Shown here: positions 39,913 to 51,821 of the stretch, one piece after another
Layout: every line of letters starts with the position of its first letter
How positions within the stretch are numbered: position 1 is the stretch's first letter
Assembly: GCA_030142905.1 (NCBI GenBank)
Contig: JASJOG010000015.1
Span: forward strand, 2,226,001-2,290,000
DNA length: 64,000 nucleotides
Source of the DNA: Heliopora coerulea
Taxonomy: Eukaryota; Cnidaria; Anthozoa; Scleralcyonacea; Helioporidae
Direction: 5' to 3'
The notes under the pieces: model-generated
The model's database searches: none
What the model was told of the DNA's origin: nothing
Seen by the model: the letters and a program-made list of their open reading frames with translations, nothing else
Translations under genes and position numbers: made by a program

Positions 39913-41427
39913 ATATTTGTAGTTAACTAAGGTTTGTTCGTTGTTACTCCGAGTTTCATAAATTATAGGTTCATAAATTATAAGTTTCATTATATATTAT
40001 AGTTTCGTTATATATTAAAATATTTTCGTATGTATGTATGAATGGTAGTCATGTACTCCTCTATATAAAAACATTGAAAAAGGGTGGACACTTAGCCACG
40101 GTGTATTAGCATTTAATCTTGTTGTCCTTTAAAAGGATTTTACTACCAATAACCAGATCTTGCAAGGTAGTTCGTATATATGCATATATGGGAGGAGTAT
40201 TAAGTACACAGTTTTTTCCACTAATTACATTCTTGACTAAAGAAATTTTGATAAAACAATGGAACGCTAACAGCTTGTCCGTAATTGGAATTGCATTTAA
40301 AATAATCCCCTCTCGATTAAAGGGATTTAGAGTTTTGAATACAGGTCGTGGCTAATCAAATTAACAAGGAGTCTTACGAGTGTCCTTCCGTGTGTTCGTA
40401 ATTGATACCTCATTTTAGTAGCAATGCTCTCTAAATCCGTCTCCGTCTCGTAGACGGTCTCGCACCTACTTTGCGTCTTACCTATAAGCTCCTCAAAGTG
40501 GAGTGTGCGTTCTGACGCAAGTTAAACCGGACATTCGTATAATCGCATCGGTCGCTGTTATCTCTACTTGCTCAAAATAGACGTAGAGGTCACAAATATC
40601 GAATGGAAGGCGTGCGCTGTGTGATCGCGTCTACCGAAATGATCTTGATTGGCCAGATATTCCTGTAATTGCAACCCAGCGATCGCAATGGTTGCACTGT
40701 TTTTAGCGTTTCAGTCAGAGGTACTGATCACTTCTTCCAAAGGCCAATTTTTAAAACCAAACCAAAGTTTAGTAAATAGATAATTCCGCGGAAAGTGTTC
40801 GTGGATCAAAAGCAAATATTCGCTAAAATTCTACGCAAGTAACGAAGAAACGACGCGGTCATGCGCCCATGATCGCTGGGTTTATTTTTGGGCGACGCAT
40901 AGGCAAAGACTGCTGAGCATTGCTGGTCCTTTTTATTGAGTCATCTCGGAGTTTTGTGGATGTTTGCCAGGGACAATTGACTGTTTCAATTACGCTTAAC
41001 TTAATTTGAATGATCACAGCGATTCCAGCTATGAAATCCAGGTTTGAAAAAAAAAGTCTTGTCAGGGGTCAGACACCACTAACAAAGACGAACGTCACAT
41101 CTACTGAGGCGAATCAGTAAGACGCGCAAAGGGGAGCAACCAAAATGTTAAACAGAAATTAAAGCGCATTTGGAGAACAATGAGTTTGTTTTTACTGCCC
41201 CGCACTGCGCGGTATAACTGAGACACTAGGTTTGTTCTCTAATTGCAAAAATAATGAATGAGGATGAACAGTCATGGTCAACACCTGTTTCAGAAAGTAA
41301 GCGGCCAGCTCTGACGGGAGCCCTGCTGTTCAGGATAACGACAATCTTAGAACGTTGATCTTGTCAAATTTTGTCACTTACAGCATGAGTAAAACGTACA
41401 AAACTATTTACAATAAGGTTTATTTAC

Positions 41428-41695
41428 ACTGGTGCCACAGTGGTAGTGCACGTGTCTCTCACTATTGTGACCAGGGTTCGTTCGATTCCTGCTCAGTGCA
41501 GTTATCTGATTAAAGTTACCTTGGTCACATGTGAGAAGAGTGTTGTTCAGTTTCACTCAGCCAAGCTTCGCAGGTTTTCTGCGGGTACTCCGGTTTCTTC
41601 GTGTAGTAACACTGGACCCATGAGGGGCGGCCCTTACTGGACCTCTACGGAGAGCAGCTCAGACAGCTGATAGGGTTATCCAGTATAAATAAAGG
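41428..41695 (+). repeat. tRNA-headed SINE-like repeat, family B (single unit)
   Basis: The head has an A-box-like tgccacagtggtagtgcacg and a B-box-like gggttcgttcgattcc. The body shares long blocks (gcagttatctgattaaagtt, cacatgtgagaagagtgttg, agtaacactggacccatgag) with copies at 46798, 61915 and 11006. It ends ggttatccagtataaataaa. Confidence 0.8.
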
Positions 41696-41971
41696 CACTG
41701 TACCTTCACCTTTAATTTATAAATTATCTAAATAAGTATTGAATAATGCACGAGAAAATGTAAATGAGAGAAAATTATTCATTTGCTCAATGACATCAAT
41801 CGGCATCACGTTCCTTTAGGCAGCTCCTCGATATAAAAAAAAACTGCGTCTTAAGAAGTTTGTTCTTGGTTTTTTGGAAGTACAGTTTTAACTTATGACT
41901 TTGCAGGTCATAATCATTAATCATTACACGTGCTGAAATCGACATCATTCCTTTTGGTATATTGGGCATCA

Positions 41972-42195
41972 AAGGCGCGGGGGTCCAGTGTAGATAGCTT
42001 CGATAAAACAGCGGCGTTTTTGAGGTTATACACTATCTAAAAGATAGAAAAAAAGCTTCTCGACGTTTCGAGCGAAGGCCCTTCGTGAAGAGATTAGTAG
42101 CTACTAATCTCCTGACGAAGGGCCTTCGCTAGAAACGTCGAGAAGCTTTTTTTCTATCTTTTAGATAGTGTATAACCTCAAGAACGCCGCTGTTT
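41972..42195. mobile_element. Foldback insertion with 14-base target duplication
   Basis: The identical flank tatattgggcatca lies at 41958-41971 and 42196-42209, marking a clean 224-base insertion. Inside, arms of about 90 bases (aacagcggcgtttttgaggt...gaagggcc and its inverse) form a near-perfect hairpin with the loop at about 42105. Confidence 0.9.
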
Positions 42196-43845
42196 TATAT
42201 TGGGCATCAGTATTAGTTTGCTTTTTTCGAAAAGAAAAAATGCCCCTGTAAAGATAAACAGGAGATGTTTACAAAACAATGTCGCGATTGATGACAAAGA
42301 ACTGGTTTTCCAGTTAATCCTCAAATCCAGGATTCATATGAAAACTAGCCTACCTCTCAACAGGCAGAAAAAATATAGCAGAGAAGGATAAGCAGAGTGT
42401 AATCTCGATTAAATAATTTATGAATTTGATACTAAACTTTTTTGAAAATAGTTCTGTTGAAGTTTTAGAGTCATTGGTTAGTAGGTAGTGGTAGTAATTG
42501 TAGCAGTGATATTTGACTAGGAAATTTATTCACTTGTTTTTTTAAATTTGCGTCTCACAAGGCTCTTTGAAAATCGTGAAAATCAATTGTATTTGAATGT
42601 ATTTGAATATGTTGAAATGAATGTATCAATGAATGCAAGAATGAATGAATGAATAAAAAAAAATGAAAGCATATACTTGACGGTAGGCTAATAGGCGTGG
42701 AGGTGAAGACTGATAAGCCGAATGGATTCTTAGAAATGTGGCAGTTTGGTTTTATCGCGCCCTGTGCTGGTAAATGTTTTGTTAATAGAGTATAGAGCAT
42801 GGAACGAAGTTAGAAATAAAAATGATGAATTAATCTTTGCGAGTTAAAGTTTGTCGTGACCGTATTTACTCTGCGTGATGCAACCGAGATATTTTTTTCG
42901 CTAATGGTCTAGACGTTCTACATTGAAACATCGCTCGGGTATACTTCGATCTGTCCCGGTACTTGCATTTAGATGCCTCGTGCTGACTTGCAACCAAATG
43001 TACCTAGAAAAACACAAAAACTAAACAGTCATATACACCATATTGTATCTGTGTCAATCCCGTGTCGGTACTTAGTGACCCAAAGAGATTCTGGAAGTCT
43101 TTTAGTGACTGCTCAGTGTATAATTGTTCGGGAAAACATGCCACGTGCAACCAGGCGCGGAAAGTTGACAACTGGCCAATGTTTCATAACCATGGTTTTC
43201 GGCCTAGTTTCACCATAGTCAGATTTCCTTCTCTACGAAGCGAATTGCGCTTAACTCTCTTGTATTCAAACCACTGATTCAAACGCACGCTTTATTTATT
43301 TTTTAACTCTGGCTAATGCTAAAACACTTTATCCTGACTGCCGCAAAACAATTTTACTCTTGAAGGTGGACATCAATTTTTTTATTAATCCCTAATTCTC
43401 TTGACAATACCATTCTCTGGCTAATTAATTAAGGTCGCCGGTAATCATTCCAAAAATTTTTATTTTAAGTAGGATAAAAACCAGGCTGCGCCACTGCAGT
43501 ATTTGTCAGACCGATATTCCAGCTGCTCATTTAAATATTTTCTTGGCGAACTGCCTGAACTTGTCTAGACTGAGTAATAATGTCTTTCAATTTCTTAAGA
43601 TGTTCAATTTAGGTTATTTATGCTGATGATTGATAAGGAATGTTGATGACGGATCTGATGAATTTGTGAAATGCACACTTTTTTGGCTCCATTCTGCGAC
43701 TGATTTATATGGTACGTGGATATGATGTTAAACTGGTAAGAGTGACTTACTACGGGTATCAATAACCAGGACTAATCGTCGAGTATTGCAATATCTTCGT
43801 TTAGGACTATATCCATCAAATCGTATTACTATATTAAGTCCGATT

Positions 43846-43903
43846 ACTAGTAAGGAAGATTATTACCCAGGCTATCTGCTGGATAATAATCTTCCTTACT
43901 CGA
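43846..43903. repeat. Short hairpin
   Basis: agtaaggaagattatta and its inverse ataataatcttccttact (17-base arms) flank an 18-base loop. Nearby aagtccgatta is repeated (43836 and 43948 areas). Possibly a MITE remnant. Confidence 0.5.
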
Positions 43904-46526
43904 ATTCGATTTCCACCTGGTTCGTCAATTGGGACGATTTCGACTAAGTCCGATTAAATATAGATTAAGAATAGTTCATATATTGGGCTGTCCACGTTAT
44001 GCTCAATGTTTCAATAAATGTCACGGTTATAATCAAATAGTATCACTATTATACTCCATAATGACAATCATAAAAATATTCGAGATAAAGGGGTAGACCA
44101 CAGTAGATATGTTTGTGTGGATTACAAATTGTAATTTACGACTGCAAATGGAAACAGTTCGCATTAAAATAACATCAGATAACAATACAAGTAGAAATCC
44201 TGTGGTTTGGGCCAAGTCCTTTTCTATTACAACGTTCAATCTTGATTTTTTTTTTTTTGTCTAGAACACAGAGTCAAAGAAACTGCACTGTTATGCTTAC
44301 ATAATGCTCGATTCTTTTGCCTCACTACTATGCTCAAAATTATGCTAGCATAATGTGGACAACCCTATTCATATAGGATGCCCCAGTCATTTGCATTTAT
44401 AACCCAGTAAACTGGAGTAATTCCTATATATATAGTTTTCGTCTTGACACTTGGCTTTCCCCAAATCTCTTATTAATGTCTCGAGATATTTTAATCTTCA
44501 ATGACACATAAACACATGAACTTTTCACAATATTAGGGGCCGTGTTGTATAATCGAGCATACAAGGTGAAACCAAGGGCGGGATATTTAATTTGTTTGTA
44601 TGCTGTTCATAAATGGGTTAATGAATAGTGGAAAACATTAATCATGCAGATGAACAAACTTGAAATCAATTCCAGGAACTTTCACTCTCCTCACAGATCT
44701 CAAATACACTCGTCTGTCAGTTTCTTAACTCTGAGAGTTCATATACAATTCAACAGTTCAGGTGATCGGACACTTTAAGTCCGAGTGGAATTCTCTATTA
44801 TTTATGTCACTTGCTAGATATTTTGTTTCGTAAAACGTTTTCCTCCTCTCTCTCTAGGATCAAAAATGCGGGCGCCCTTGCATGAAGCCGGATAAACCAT
44901 GCATAAACGAATATGAGGACATTTGATATGTGAAATGAGATCTAGGATAACCTTACCTTAGTGTACGTGTGGGGACACTCTGAAGACTACAGGGAGTCAA
45001 CACAAAGTTTGCTTGAGCGAGTCTATACGTAGACTTAGTGAAATAGTGTGACCGCTTTGATAGCGACCAAACAAGCGTGTTTTACCGACCATAAGAATGA
45101 TTTTCCAATATATTTTGCAGATAATTCAAAAACTCATTAATAATTCATGAAAAAATATTTAAAGGAAAATCATAACTGTGTCATGTCTTTAAATGCGATA
45201 ACAACACGCTTGCTTTTCTCCTGAAATTTTTGTACCTTAGAAAAGGTTAATTTTCAAACTTTCTTCGTGAATTGGCGTACAAAGGGGTTCATTTTTTAAG
45301 TCATTCAGGAGACTCGCAATACGTGCTTTATAGGATCTAAAACCCTCGTGGTCGTTTTTTAAATATTTCGTAAAGGTTTTCACTACCGACGGTCCATTTA
45401 GGCTCATTTAGCAACCGATTTACCGAAAATTGGGGATTGTCTCACCTCACACTCCCCGCTGATTGGTTCTTTCTTATGGTACATTGTTGAGTTCCCGAAT
45501 GATTGCTGTTGTATTGACCCTTCAAAGATTTAATTCGATTTCTTTTGTTCATTGTTTTTTCATTGTTTTTCCTTTGTTTTCCCATTTGTTCTTTTGTTCT
45601 TGGTGTCCTGTATACAGGACGCTTACTCTTAAAGGGTTAACGGTCATCATTGTCACTATCATTATACGAGTTACTTTATTTTCAATGTATTTTTATTCCT
45701 TAATCATCACACAACACTCTGTGGTCAATCTAGTCTACATGGTCCTTTCCGGAACTGATGTCATGAAACAATAGGGACTTGAACATTTAACCACAATTCC
45801 TTGCGGGCGACAAACATCCCACCTCAGAGCAATAAGAGAAAATGGTGTTAAAAAGAGGGAAAGTATTACCCACTAACTTCATGTTAACATTAACGTTCAG
45901 TCACAGTCAAGCTTAAATAATATAGAGTCGCTAAGTATTGTGGCTGAATGTGCAATCGCCATCTTTGTCGCACCGTCAGTTTATTGGCGTCTCCAGTAAG
46001 TTTGTTGTGCCATCTCTCATCCTGGAATAACTCGAACGTCAAAAATATCATCAGAATGGCCTTTTAACTTGGACACTTTTCTCATCTGGTGATGCGAAGC
46101 GGCCCTGCTGACTTCCCCCATTACTACTACACAGATTTAAACCCTTATTTGCTTTACTGAGATAAGAAAAAGAAAGTCAAGTAGGATGATAGGATGAAGT
46201 TTTGTGCATCGTCAAAAGTACGATAATAAGAACGAATGCAATAACACGACGAATGGATGCCAAGACCTTGTTGACTGTAATATATATTGCTTTCACACTG
46301 TTGTTCATTAACGGGACTTGTCGGCTATAGCTTTGCGGCATTCCTAATCGCTATCTCACCAGTGTCTCTTTCGTTAACGTTCAACGGTCACATGACGGGG
46401 AAAGTGATATACTTTCCAGCGGCATACCCATGTGGATCTGCGCATGCGGGACCCTCTCTCGTAGTATGTCCGTAAGTCTTACCAAAACGGAAACGAGCAC
46501 CTAGCGTATGAAGAAGAAAACATGGC

Positions 46527-47065
46527 CAACATCAGTCCTTCGGTCATGCTGTGAAGCAATAGAGACTTCTTCAATGGCGTTGCCCGGATTTTCCCTTGGC
46601 AGGACCAACATCCGGTCACAAGGAGTGAAAAGACCGTTAGCTGAAGCTACCGCGACCCAGTTAGGTTTAGTGACTCATTCAAAAGGGAAGATCTCTTTCA
46701 GGGGTCCACATCAGTGGTAGCAATCTTTTGTTGCAGAGATCATACCCTGTCTAAATTATGTTTTAAGTTCAGTTTTAAGTGTTGAGTGTTTTAATGGCGT
46801 GCTGGTGGCACAGTGGTTGTGCACGTGTCTCTCACCACTGTGACTAGGGTTTGTTTCCGGCGCCGTGCAGTTATCTGATTAAAATTACCTTAGTCACATG
46901 TGAGAAGAGTGTTGTCCACTCTGACTCTACCAAGCACCACAAGTTTTCTCCAGTTACTCCGGTTTCTTCCTGTAGTAACACTGGACCCATGAGGGGTGGC
47001 CCATATTGGACCTCTACGGAGAACAGCTCATACAGCTGATAGGGTTATCCAGTATAAATAAAAGT
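46527..47065 (+). repeat. Composite SINE-like repeat (unit E + unit B)
   Basis: A left unit of about 270 bases (ggcaggaccaacatccgg, gtttagtgactcattcaaa, ggtagcaatcttttgttgca, ttaagtgttgagtgtttta) is joined to the tRNA-headed unit B (46798-47065). The same joined order occurs in reverse orientation at 61915-62490, whereas unit B occurs alone at 11006 and 41428. This composite lies between the penultimate and final parts of the CIMIP2 gene. Confidence 0.85.
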
Positions 47066-47196
47066 ACTTCAGGATAGGGGCATTTGGCACCATGCCACTC
47101 TAAATACTCCAGTGAGTAACTAAACGCAACAGTATAATTTACAAAGGATCGCAAAATCATTACCTGTTAGATGTTAACATATCTAATTGTACTTAC

Positions 47197-50100
47197 GCGG
47201 GATGTACCCGGTGTACTTGGGTAACATTCCAGGCTTCTTATAAAGGGTTCCGTTACTCGATTTCTCTTTAGACGTTTTTAGTTCTTCCGGGATAGGCAGG
47301 TCAGATCTGAGAAAGTACGTAATGAAATTAATGATATGATTTGACTAAGTGTCACAGGCTCGTTCGGTCTTGGTGTTCTTTTTAAGCCAATCGATGTACA
47401 TTATTCTTCATAAAAAGAACAAGAGAATTATATCCAACCCGTGAGAAGAAAGTAATAAAAGAATCATAGCCAAAAGTGTCATGACGTGCATGGCTGTTTT
47501 TATTCACTCTGACACTGAATTAAAGTTCTGGTGTATATGTTGTAGATCTCACCTTGTCATGTCGATTCTTTGTGTTAGCAAATGCTCTTGTCTTAATCTT
47601 GTCCTTACCGCGTCATCCAGACCTTCCTCGGTCCATTTTTTGTACCTTTGACCCAGGCCGTAGTCTTCGATGTTCGGATTAAACCCGGTGTATCCCGGAA
47701 TGGGAGCCTCTGTAAATTCTTTTCTATCAGCTATCAAATAATAACAGAAGACATTTTTAGAGCTTGAAATTACTCTCTTTTGCGTATCTCTTTACCCACT
47801 CTCCACGTCCGCCCAAAAATCTCCGGAGACCTCCTCTATTTCCATCTGAAATCAGCAGTGCTTTAGAAAAGCCTCGAAGCCAAACCCAGGAGGGACCTTG
47901 TAAGTCATAGCCTGGCCTCCTATCCCAAAATATCTCAATGATGAGCATTTTGAGGCGATTACAACCACTGATATCAATTTTAAAGAACCAACATCAAGAA
48001 AAAAGCTCCCCTTTGAAAATTTTTTATGTCGCTATTTCTTACAATGTTTTCGTTCACTTGCTCGTTTAGAACTATTTTTTGTTCTCTTTTTCTCTCACGC
48101 GTTCTTGTGATGTCCCCTTGTTCCCCTGATGTAATCGACTCTCAGTGTTCCGTTGTTCCCCTGGTGTAATCGACCCTCGGTGTCCCCTTGTTCCCCTGAT
48201 GTAATCGACCTTCAGTGTTTCTTTGTTTCCGGAATTCTCTGAGAATCCTCAGACACTGACGTAGCCAGCCCATTGGTTTTGGGTGGGCACAGGCACATAG
48301 CTATGAATTTACCGGGGTGACAGCCGAGCGTGAAGCGCAAGACTTCTATAAGGTGCGTGGACATGGCCTCCAGAAGGTTTTTAAATTCTTAGATCTCTGA
48401 AATGACACTTCCTACATTTTAAGAGCAACTTAAAAATAGTCTAACAAGTTTCTCTTTGGTTGCTTCAAATTTTGTTCCATTCTTCTATCGATATGACAAT
48501 AGTTTATCAGCCCTGATGTGCGCCAGCGAGCCTCTGGGTCATGCGAACACGCATCACGCATGGGAAACGGGTGGCATGGGCTAGAGTGGGATATTTAATG
48601 ACGTCATTCACTTGCAAGATTGACCGGGCACGTGCCCGACCAGGCCCGGCCTTGGTTACGCCACTGCCCTCAAAGGTGGGCGATGGGTCTACAATACTTA
48701 CTCATACGATAGTTCTTTCCATACATGGGATTTAAGTCGGGATACATTGTTGGGTCTTGGAAGTCGGAACGTTTTCGAAGAATTTGGCTGGTGGACGTAG
48801 TGCGTACGAGATCATCGTGATCTTTTCGCTGGCTTTGGTTGGTTTGGTGAAATTTCGCCACTGCTTCTTCGGTGCTCTCCTTGTAGCGTGAGCCGAATAT
48901 AAAACCAGGGGAATGAATGGGAACGTAGCCTGTGAGAAATGGACGAGGAACTCGTCAGCTGTCGAGATAAAGAAAAAGAGAGGGACACGAAAGGAATGGA
49001 AGGAAGGTGAAAAGGAGAAGAATAAAAAGGAGAAGAGAAGATAGGGAATCGGGCTGAGTGAAGGAAAAGGAAAGAAAAAGATTGGCTTCACTGCATGTCC
49101 TCACGATGTGTCCTGGGAAGGTGATGATTAGGCGATGTGCTGTTAGGTCTGAGCGAAATGAATTTGTATATTTGAGGAGAGAGACGTCCTAACTTACGAA
49201 TCAGAAGGTTTTGTGGTCTTCTAAAAGGAATCGGCAGAAACATTTGCCGCAGTTGTTTGATGTTAGCTTGGACATTTCATCGCAAGGTTGATGAACAGCT
49301 GATCACGCGTGATGTGATCGATCGCAAATTTTTTAAAAGATTACTCAAATCTCACAAAAGCGTTCGTTACTTTCCCAAGACGCATCACGAGGGTGCGAGG
49401 AGACGCCAGGAGAACAGAGGAACAGAGGGGAACCGAATGAACTGGAGGTGATCACAAGCTTTATATGACAGATCGTACACCGTATTGTACAGTATCTTAC
49501 CCCACGTACCTGTATATCCTGGTACCATGTTTGCCGTTAGCTTATTATCACCATTTGGCGACGGGAGGTATAGGATTCTCGTATTTGGATCAACTGGCCT
49601 TGCCATAGCAAGTTTCTCGTTTCTTGTATGTAACTGCGAAACAAGGGAAAAATACTCGTTGCAACTCTTATAAGCGGCTACTGGTCCCTTTCTGTTTAAT
49701 TCTTCCAAAGTTTGCGTTGTAATGTAAAGACAACTCAATTTGCGATAAACACCATGTCAATTTAAAGACTGGCGAGCTTTCGTTCCGTGGACTTGCGACT
49801 ACCTCAAGGTGTTTTAATGGTAAGATGAAATCGCAAATCTATGGGAGGAACGCGTACCAATCTGTGAATTCACATGGTGTTACAAAATATCAGCAATAAA
49901 TTCACCACTTAGGCGGAAGGTGCAGCCTCGTGATGTATGTAAAAGCCCAGCATAGAACACAGTGGAGCGGCATCATTCAATACCAAAAGGCATACACATA
50001 TATTATTGAAATATAACGTTTCGTTGCCATATTTACAACATTCATACATTCAATACCATTCTTGCAAGTATGGCAAGGGAACGCTAGATTTCAATAAATA

Positions 50101-51821
50101 TTATGTATATGTTTTGGTTTGAATACTGCCAATTCTCCGTATTCTACGTTGGGCTTTTATATTCATCACGAAACTGTGTTTACTACAAATTGTGAGATAC
50201 GTTGTTGGTCTTTAACTTATTTAATCCTTGCCTTCTCTTGGTTGTTCTCAAATTCCCACCGAGCTCAACGTTTCTCACCTTATGTTCTCGAATTACCACT
50301 TACCTTCGTTAGCTTGTCTGTATCCGCCCCGTACGTACGACCACATTTGAATCTCAGCTGCGGACAATACCCAGTGTACCTGAAACAAAGTAATGTTGTT
50401 ATCGTAGTCATCATCTTCATCATCGTAGTCGTCATTGTTTGGTGTCCGTGTTCATCAGTACGATTATAATTTCATTATCGTGATTATTATCATGATTATT
50501 ATCATCATTATTGTCATGATCATTAGCATTGTCGTCATCAATATCATTATAACCTTCGTTATTATAATCATTATTATTATCATCTTCATCACTGTCATCA
50601 CCATCACCTTCAATACCATCATCATAGTCCACATTAAAATCAAGCTGATTGTGATTATCGTCATAATTACTGTCCTCTCCATTATCATTATTATCATCAA
50701 CATGATTCCACTTTCAGTATCATCATCATCACCATCACATTCATAACCATCATTGCCATAATCTCCTTCGTTATCACCGTTATTATTATCATTATTATTA
50801 CCATGAACATCATTCTCGCTACCGTCATTATTACTGCCATAGTAACATCCAATAATTGCACTTCTCCCATTCAAACACTCTATTCCAAGCCCTTTTCTAT
50901 CTGAACAGGGCAAATACATCTCTTCGCCTAATCTACTCCTTTTCTATAACGGAAGCTGCAGAGTTTCACTCTGTTCTTGCAGTTTACGTCTGAACTCAAT
51001 GTGTTTGCTCAGTGTGGCTTACAGGTCTGAGGTCATAATTATTGTATAAACGACAGATTACAATGTCATTAATGTTATTCAACGAGGCGGAAAATTATTA
51101 CTTTCTATTCAGAGTTAGCTTTTGCACGTTCATAAATATGCCATAAAAAGATGAGACGTTTTAAAGAAGGAACTCCACAATCCCATGAAAGGATCACGGA
51201 ATTTTTAAAAAACAACCGAACTTTTACTGCTCCATTCAGTTAAGGTCATTACGGACTAAAATTAATCCAAATATACAACATTATCAGGCTTAATTTTGTT
51301 CGGTCCTCTGTTTTGTCCTCTGTAACTGTTACCCCATCAAATATGGTTTGTGCTTGCCTTGAAGACACCAACCTTGCTTCATTACATCAAAGATATGACA
51401 CTTTCTAGTCTTTATCTCGAAAGAAAATATCGGCAAAATGCCTGTAAAGGTAGATACGTCCTTGCATGTTAAGTTGCAACTAAACTAGACTTTAACCAGA
51501 GGAATTCTAATCTCGACTCATCGCGTTCAGGATCTTACGGCTGAAATTTGTCTCATAATTTGCCGATTAAATAGATTTTAGAACCATGATGCTGAGAAAT
51601 CATTCATCAAGAATGAACAGTGGTAACGATTTGTTCAATTTTCAGATAAATTTCGCTGATACGCAGATATTAGCCAGCAAATTAGGATTGTTCAAAAATT
51701 CACGAGCAAATTTGTTGTTCAATGCCGAATTTGGTGTCTTATTCATTCTCAAGTGGTTCCATTTTACTTACCCAGGTAAATTGCTTGCCCTGTAAGGCCG
51801 GGTAACCTCTTCAAATCCCAT
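47197..51821 (-). CDS. CIMIP2: CIMIP2/FAM166-type ciliary microtubule inner protein (3' end not found)
   Basis: Exons in transcript order: 51821-51772 (ATG), 50379-50304, about 49687-49510, 48929-48708, about 47845-47800, about 47723-47553 and 47306-47197. Total is about 284 codons, open at the 3' end after donor C/gtaagt. Four copies of the family signature are seen: 'LPGYTGYCPQLRFKCGRTYG', 'VPGYTGYVP', 'IPGYTGFNP' and 'LPKYTGYIP'. FAM166/UPF0605 proteins sit inside the doublet microtubules of motile cilia and sperm tails. Borders at 49687, 47800 and 47723 were picked by phase and are uncertain; the first, second, fourth and seventh exons are firm. One or more exons encoding the last motif ('FGHTFG'-type) should lie below 47197, in or beyond the SINE-like repeat. 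The start 'MGFEEVTRPYRASNLPG' is supported by phase and motif. Confidence 0.85.
48111..48230. repeat. 35-base tandem repeat, 3.4 copies
   Basis: Units begin at 48111, 48146 and 48181, with a partial unit at 48216. Each reads tgtccccttgttcccctgat then gtaatcgac-ctcag with a few changes. It lies in a CIMIP2 intron. Confidence 0.95.
48247..48666. repeat. Non-autonomous transposon-like repeat, family D
   Basis: The left end is cactgacgtagccagccc and the right end ggccttggttacgccactg, inverted to each other, with G/C-rich subterminal sequence. It lies in a CIMIP2 intron directly after the 35-base tandem repeat and ends 41 bases from the fourth exon's border. Confidence 0.5.
50395..50830. repeat. 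Degenerate (ATT/ATC)n microsatellite
   Basis: About 430 bases of mixed att, atc and gtc trinucleotides in CIMIP2 intron 1, just upstream of the second exon's acceptor on the minus strand. It gives Asp/Asn-rich (minus) and Ile-rich (plus) ORFs that are not genes. Confidence 0.95.

Larger units (their letters stand above)
34675..47196. other. Gene-poor 12.5 kb region
   Basis: Between the FGF and the CIMIP2 gene I recognise no protein family on either strand. It must contain the FGF start exon and promoter at the left and the last CIMIP2 exon(s) at the right. The longest unexplained open stretches are 36087-36745 (+) and 38279-38629 (+). Repeats listed separately occupy 39616-39900, 41428-41695, 41972-42195 and 46527-47065. 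Confidence 0.5.

Noticed and set aside
39581..39990. Open frames with Met-Asp-Gly-Trp and Tyr-Met-Val repeats on minus
   Set aside because: Direct translation of the CATC microsatellite and the ATACATGT tract; no gene.
45463..45774. 103-codon hydrophobic plus-strand frame resembling a membrane protein
   Set aside because: The hydrophobicity comes from T-rich low-complexity sequence, and the first half overlaps a repeat-like segment.
46287..46475. 62-codon plus-strand frame with a signal-like start
   Set aside because: No motif, no splice partners, and it lies in the interval where only the end of the minus-strand CIMIP2 gene is expected.
50432..50919. Asp/Asn-rich and Ile-rich open frames
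   Set aside because: Translation of a degenerate ATT/ATC repeat in an intron.
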